A stretch of DNA of 64,000 nt from Magnetospirillum moscoviense (GTDB lineage Bacteria; Pseudomonadota; Alphaproteobacteria; Rhodospirillales; Magnetospirillaceae). The position numbers and the translations under genes were made by a program. Positions 59,992 through 64,000 of this stretch are shown here, piece after piece. Below the pieces are notes generated by a model. It saw nothing but the letters and a program-made list of their open reading frames with translations, ran no database searches and was not told the DNA's origin. The DNA lies in NCBI RefSeq assembly GCF_001650635.1, contig NZ_LWQU01000104.1, positions 1 through 64,000 on the forward strand. Direction: 5' to 3'. Numbering within the stretch: the first letter of the stretch is position 1; each line of letters opens with the position of its first letter.

Positions 59992-61553
59992 TGCCGGTCC
60001 TTTTGCACCATACCGGGGACATTCCCCCAAGCGGTTGGGACGAGTGGTGCGCCGTCGCCGGCTGCAATGCCGACCTTCCCGGCGGCAAGCCGACGGCTCG
60101 CGCCCTGGCCGAGGCCTATGATGCCGTCTTGCCGGAATGGTGGCGGCTGGCCGCCGAACTGGGCCGCCAGCCATCGGCAATTCTGTCCCACGCCTGCACC
60201 GCCGGCGGCAATGTATCCGATCTCGGGCTGATGCTGGCCTGGTCTCGCCTGGTCGGCGGCTGGGCGGCCGGTGGCGATCGCGTTTTGTGCCTGTGCGACG
60301 ATCCTTGGCTGTTTCGCCATCTGGCGACCTTGCCGGGGGTGACGGCCGGGGCGGCACCGTCTCTGGCCGGAACCGCGCTGCGTCTGGGGCTGCGCGGCTG
60401 GCTGGCACGGGCGCGGGTGGCGGTCCGCATGGCGCGGGCGGCTTGGCGGGGGCGCGGGGCCGCCTGCGCCGTTCCCCCTGGGCGGCCGGCGATGCTGGTC
60501 TATGGCCATCCGGCCAGCCGGCCCGACGGGTTCGACGCCTATTTCGGCCAGCTGGCCGAAATTGTTCCTGAAGTACAACGAATTCTGCACGTCGATTGCC
60601 CGCCTTCCCGCGCCGCCGAACTGGGGGTCGGACTGCATGGCTGGGGCTCGATGGCTGCCGCCCTGGCCCTGGTGTTTCGCCGGTGGCGCCCGCAGGTGTC
60701 GGGGCCGCTGACCTGGCTGGTCCGTCGCGCCGCCGCCCACGAGGGCGCCACCGGCACGCCGGCGATGATCGCCTGGCAAATCCATTGTCAGCGGCGCTTC
60801 CTGGCGGCGGCGCGGCCGGTTCTGGTGGCTTGGCCGTGGGAAAACCATGCCTGGGAACGCGCTTTCGTCCGCCACGCCAGGGCCGGTGCCATCCGGACCC
60901 TGGGCTATCAGCATGCCACCATCGGCAGCCTGGAAAGCAATTACGCAATCCATTCCCTACCGGACGGCGTGGCGGCCCTGCCCGACAGCATCGCCTGCGC
61001 CGGCCCGGCCAGCCGTGATCGGCTGGTCGACTGGGGGGTGCCGGCGGACCGCCTGTGGATCGGCGGCGCCTGGCGCTTCCCCACCCCCACGCCGTTGCCG
61101 TGGGCGGCCGACGGGGCGATCTTCCTGCCCCTTCCGGCCCAGATCGGGGTGGCGAGGCAGATGTTGGCGGCGGCTCGGGCGGCGACGGCCCATGGCTGGC
61201 GCTTTCTGGTGCGCGAGCATCCGATGACCTCGGTCGGCTTTCATCCCGAGCCCGGCCTGGACCGCAGCCCGGGGCCGTTGTCCCGGTCCGGCCCTTTGCG
61301 GGTGGTGCTCTTTGCCGGCAGTTCCGTGGGGCTCGAGGCCCTGCTGGCGGGCTTGCCGGCCATCCGTTTCCTGCCGCAGGGCCTGCTGGCCAACGATATC
61401 CTGCCGCCGGGGCTGGCGGTGCCGGCGGCGACCGCCGATGAATTGCCCGACCGTCTGGCCGCCTGCGCCAGGCCCGAGCCGTTGGACGCCGCCGGGATTT
61501 TCGCCGAAATCGATCGCGCGCAGTGGCGATGCCGGGTGGGAGAACCGTCATGA
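59991..61553 (+). CDS. Unclassified GT-B-like surface carbohydrate protein
   Basis: A 520-residue soluble protein. An N-terminal α/β region (to about 190) is followed by a region with HATIGS (near 310) and a C-terminal FAGSSVGLEALLAGLPAIRFL segment (near 440-460), which resembles the nucleotide-binding end of GT-B capsule/polysialic-type transferases. It shares the C-terminal pattern of the proteins at 34.1 and 39.4 kb. No family name is justified. It is coupled to both neighbours (TGATG and ATGA) and precedes a heparinase-family lyase. Confidence 0.55.
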   Translation: MPVLLHHTGDIPPSGWDEWCAVAGCNADLPGGKPTARALAEAYDAVLPEWWRLAAELGRQPSAILSHACTAGGNVSDLGLMLAWSRLVGGWAAGGDRVLCLCDDPWLFRHLATLPGVTAGAAPSLAGTALRLGLRGWLARARVAVRMARAAWRGRGAACAVPPGRPAMLVYGHPASRPDGFDAYFGQLAEIVPEVQRILHVDCPPSRAAELGVGLHGWGSMAAALALVFRRWRPQVSGPLTWLVRRAAAHEGATGTPAMIAWQIHCQRRFLAAARPVLVAWPWENHAWERAFVRHARAGAIRTLGYQHATIGSLESNYAIHSLPDGVAALPDSIACAGPASRDRLVDWGVPADRLWIGGAWRFPTPTPLPWAADGAIFLPLPAQIGVARQMLAAARAATAHGWRFLVREHPMTSVGFHPEPGLDRSPGPLSRSGPLRVVLFAGSSVGLEALLAGLPAIRFLPQGLLANDILPPGLAVPAATADELPDRLAACARPEPLDAAGIFAEIDRAQWRCRVGEPS

Positions 61554-63244
61554 TCGGGGCGTTGGTTCGCAAGGCCCGCCAACTGGTGGGCGATCCCGCC
61601 CTGCGGCGGTATCTGCTGGAACGGGCCGTGGGCCGGGCGGCGGCGGCGGCGCGGTTCGTCCCAGGGCGCCCGCCCTATCTTGCCGACCTCGCCCTGCCAC
61701 TGCCGTCGCGGCTGGCGCCATTCGCCGAATTGCCGGCGATGCCGCCGACGGCACCGCTGACCCTAAGCCTGCCAGGGGCCTGCGTCACCCTGTCGCCGCA
61801 GGCGCCGGGCGCCTTGTTCGACCAGGACTTTCCCGATATCGAGACCCGTCTGGCGGTCCACCGCTTCGCCTGGCTTCCAGTGCAGGCCGAAGGCCTTGAT
61901 CCCGCCTGGGTGTGCGCCTTGTGGCAAGAATGGCGGTCGCGGTTCGGCAGTCCGGGACCCGGCTGGGACTGGCACCCCTACACCGCCGCCGAGCGCCTGA
62001 TCAACCTTCTGGATTTCGCCCGGCGGAGCGGCGGCCTGCCCGGGCCGGTCGCCGACACCGTCGCGGTGCTGGCGGCCCATGGCCCGGCCATCGCAGCCCG
62101 TCTGGAATATTCCGGCGACCATTATACCGGCAACCACTTGTCCAATAACGGCCGGGGCCTGTTCCTGCTGGGCTGTGCCCTGGGCTGGGACCGCTGCGCA
62201 GAACTGGGGGGCGAGATTCTGCTGGCCGAGGCCGGGCGCATCTTCACCCCTTCGGGTCTTCTGCGGGAGGAATCCAGCCATTACCATTTGTTGCTTGCCC
62301 GGAACTATATCTCGGCCTGGCTGGCGGCGCGGCGCTCGGGCCGTCCGGAAAGCGAGGCCCTGGCCGCCATCGCCGCGCGCGCGCTGACGGCGGCGGCGAT
62401 CTACGCGCTGCCGGGGGGATTTCCGCTGGTTGGCGACATTTCGCCGGATTGCCCACCGGCATTCCTGGTCGGGTTGCTGCCGGGCGGCACGGGGGGCTGG
62501 CTGGCCCTCTTGACCGATGACGAACGACGGGACCTGGCGGCCTTGGCGCGGCCGGCCCTGGGTGATCCACTCGCCGATGGCTGGGCCCGGGCCGACCGGG
62601 GCGACTGGGCGCTGCTGGTGCATGCTGCGCCGCAGGGCTGGCCGTTCATCCCCGGCCACGGCCACCATGACCTGGGCGGCTTCGAGCTGCACTGGCGGGG
62701 CCTGCCCCTGATCGTCGATCCCGGCCGCGGCGCCTATGGCGACGACGGCGAGGCCGCCTTGTATCGTTCGGCGGCGGTGCATAACGGCCTGACCATCGAC
62801 GGCGCCGATCCCACGGCGGCCAATCGTCCCTATTACGGCGATGATTTCCGCCGCCGGGAAGGCGGGGAGCCGCCGGTCCTGCGCCGTCGGCCCGACGGGA
62901 TCGACCTGGTGCACGGGGCGTTCCGGCGCCAAGGCGTCCGGCGATGCGAGCGGAACTGGACAGTGACCGATATGGCGGCCATCATCGACGACCGGATCGA
63001 TGGACGGGGGCGCCACCGCCTGGCACGGACGCTGACGACGCCTTGGCCGGTCCGCATCGACGACGATGTCGCGGTGATCGAGACGCCTCGGGGGGCGGTC
63101 CGGCTGGTGGTGGATGGTGCCGTGCTCCTGCGGCCGGTGACGCGCTGGATCGCCTATGGCCAGGGCGAGGCGGCGACCCGGATCGTCGTCGAGGATGTTC
63201 GGGCCTTGCCTTGGTCCTGGCGGATTATTCTGGAGGCGGTCTGA
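61550..63244 (+). CDS. Heparinase II/III-family polysaccharide lyase
   Basis: A 564-residue protein. The helical N-terminal half contains YTAAERLINLLDFARR and GNHLSNNGRGL motifs typical of the alginate-lyase-like fold. The β-sheet C-terminal half contains GHGHHDLGGFELHWRG, the family's conserved His-rich site. The family cleaves uronic-acid-containing polymers by β-elimination. No clear signal peptide is visible. In EPS loci it is often found with a bi-domain oxidoreductase and an AsnB; here the AsnB follows at once, while the oxidoreductase lies 50 kb away. It may trim or release polymer, implying a uronic acid in the glycan. Confidence 0.83.
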   Translation: MIGALVRKARQLVGDPALRRYLLERAVGRAAAAARFVPGRPPYLADLALPLPSRLAPFAELPAMPPTAPLTLSLPGACVTLSPQAPGALFDQDFPDIETRLAVHRFAWLPVQAEGLDPAWVCALWQEWRSRFGSPGPGWDWHPYTAAERLINLLDFARRSGGLPGPVADTVAVLAAHGPAIAARLEYSGDHYTGNHLSNNGRGLFLLGCALGWDRCAELGGEILLAEAGRIFTPSGLLREESSHYHLLLARNYISAWLAARRSGRPESEALAAIAARALTAAAIYALPGGFPLVGDISPDCPPAFLVGLLPGGTGGWLALLTDDERRDLAALARPALGDPLADGWARADRGDWALLVHAAPQGWPFIPGHGHHDLGGFELHWRGLPLIVDPGRGAYGDDGEAALYRSAAVHNGLTIDGADPTAANRPYYGDDFRRREGGEPPVLRRRPDGIDLVHGAFRRQGVRRCERNWTVTDMAAIIDDRIDGRGRHRLARTLTTPWPVRIDDDVAVIETPRGAVRLVVDGAVLLRPVTRWIAYGQGEAATRIVVEDVRALPWSWRIILEAV

Positions 63245-64000
63245 TGTGCGGTATGGCCGGCCTGTTCGTCCCACGGACGGTCGAACCCCCCAATGCGGAT
63301 ATGCCGGCCATGCTGGCGGCGATGCGTCACCGCGGCCCCGACGGTGTCGGCAAATGGACCGCGCCCGACCGCCGGTATGTCTGCGGCTTCGCCCGCCTGG
63401 CCATCATCGACCTCGCCACCGGCGACCAGCCCATCGTCGAAGGGACCGGCGAGCGCGTGCTGATGGGCAATGGCGAAATCTACAATTACCTGGAACTGCG
63501 CGACGAATGCGCGGGCTATCCGTGGCGGACCCATGGCGACATGGAGGTGGTGCTGCCGTTGGCGACGCGCCTGGGCGCCGATTTCGCGCATCGGCTGAAC
63601 GGGATGTACGGGCTGGCCCTTTACGAACGCGACCCGCACCGCCTGACCCTGGTCCGCGACCGTCTGGGGATCAAGCCGGTCTATTGGGCGCGCACCGCCG
63701 CCGGCGCGCTGGTGTTCGCCTCGGAGGTCAAGGCCCTGTTCGCCAGCGGCCTGATCCGGCCCGAGGTGGACGAGGATGCCGTCGCCCAGTACTTGGCGCA
63801 TGGTTGGGTTCCGGCACCGGCAACTTTGTGGAAGGGGGTGGCGAAATTGCCGCCCGGCCACCGGCTGACCGCGGAAGCCGACGGCACCGTCCACATCCAG
63901 CGTTATTGGATGGCGCAGGCGGCGGCCGGTCTGCCCGGCGACGGCGAAGGGGTCCGGCGCCATCTGACCGACCTGCTGGATGACGCGGTCCGGCTGCAAT
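63244..64000 (+). CDS. asnB: Asparagine synthetase-like amidotransferase (partial, cut by the window end)
   Basis: The first 252 residues of a class II glutamine amidotransferase. The start overlaps the lyase stop (TGATG), and the second codon is Cys, the expected N-terminal nucleophile. RHRGPDG (near 28-34) and NGEIYNYLELR (near 75-85) are glutaminase-domain signatures, and RDRLGIKPVYW follows. The ATP-binding synthetase half lies beyond the window. It is a paralogue of the gene at 13.0 kb. In this locus, amidation of glycan uronic acids is more likely than free Asn synthesis. Confidence 0.88.
   Translation, partial: MCGMAGLFVPRTVEPPNADMPAMLAAMRHRGPDGVGKWTAPDRRYVCGFARLAIIDLATGDQPIVEGTGERVLMGNGEIYNYLELRDECAGYPWRTHGDMEVVLPLATRLGADFAHRLNGMYGLALYERDPHRLTLVRDRLGIKPVYWARTAAGALVFASEVKALFASGLIRPEVDEDAVAQYLAHGWVPAPATLWKGVAKLPPGHRLTAEADGTVHIQRYWMAQAAAGLPGDGEGVRRHLTDLLDDAVRLQ

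Noticed and set aside
58599-61553. A 984-residue open frame starting inside the second GT-C-like gene
   Set aside because: The first 464 codons lie out of frame over a clear membrane-protein gene and have Arg/Gly/Pro shadow composition. The real gene starts at the ATG at 59991, overlapping the preceding stop.
1-64000. Mobile elements, CRISPR arrays, tRNA or rRNA genes, attachment sites
   Set aside because: I found no transposase or integrase motifs, no regularly spaced repeats and no tRNA-like or rRNA-like stretches on either strand by eye; a dedicated scan would be needed to be certain.

Overview
The window is high-GC DNA (strong G/C preference at third codon positions, GTG and TTG starts, ATGA/GTGA gene overlaps). 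The gene content resembles surface-polysaccharide loci of magnetospirilla and other Rhodospirillales (Alphaproteobacteria). That assignment rests on style and protein families, not on a marker gene. I see no rRNA, tRNA, CRISPR array, transposase or phage gene. No stretch longer than about 175 bases lacks a gene. Almost everything is devoted to making, activating, modifying and exporting unusual sugars for an LPS O-antigen, capsule/EPS or glycoprotein glycan.

Layout. (1) 0.1-7.5 kb: a polyprenyl-phosphate-type GT2 on the minus strand diverges from a plus-strand operon. That operon holds a ColD-like PLP sugar 3-dehydratase, an SDR, a GDP-fucose-synthase-like reductase, a B12-type radical SAM protein, an HddA-like GHMP kinase and a Nudix hydrolase. 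Together they suggest a GDP-linked deoxy-hexose or deoxy-heptose. (2) 7.5-12.9 kb, minus: a bi-domain oxidoreductase, a WecA/WbpL-like initiating phosphosugar transferase, a WbpV-like SDR and ManC. (3) 13-22.2 kb, plus: an asparagine-synthetase-like amidotransferase, a GT2, an MBOAT/SGNH acylation pair, a flippase-like membrane protein, a second SGNH hydrolase and a second B12-type radical SAM protein. This section ends in a strong hairpin that faces a minus-strand YfhO-like membrane protein.

(4) 24.4-64 kb: one almost gapless plus-strand run of 37 genes. It opens with a winged-helix regulator whose C-terminal half resembles the sugar-nucleotide-binding half of NeuD/PglD, behind a promoter with a perfect inverted repeat in its spacer. 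A legionaminic-acid pathway follows (LegB, LegC, LegG, LegI, a NeuD-type acetyltransferase, a PtmE-like nucleotidyltransferase and LegF). It is interleaved with an acetamidino-forming amidotransferase set (PseA/WbpG-like, HisF-like, HisH-like), a deacetylase and a formyltransferase. Next come a divergent NeuB paralogue that lacks one metal-ligand His, an APH-like kinase, several unclassified GT-B-like proteins and a PglK-like ABC flippase. From 46.6 to 55.9 kb lies a second sugar module: HisC-like aminotransferase, two Gfo/Idh dehydrogenases, KdsB-like cytidylyltransferase, SDR, dehydroquinate-synthase-like cyclase, D-2-hydroxyacid dehydrogenase and three methyltransferases. Its product is not one I recognise. 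The run ends with two small-membrane-protein/GT-C-protein pairs, another GT-B-like protein, a heparinase-family lyase and a second asparagine-synthetase-like gene cut by the window end.

How it fits together (inference): several nucleotide sugars (GDP-deoxysugar, CMP-legionaminic acid derivative, possible CMP-cyclitol or unusual ulosonic acid) feed glycan assembly on undecaprenyl phosphate. Assembly starts with the WecA-like enzyme. Side residues are added through GtrB-like GT2s and GT-C proteins, and the lipid-linked product is flipped by the ABC transporter. O-acylation, amidation, formylation and methylation decorate the product. The best candidate for something undescribed is the cyclase + KdsB-like module at 46.6-55.9 kb, followed by the metal-ligand-deficient NeuB paralogue and the nucleotide-sugar-sensor-like regulator.
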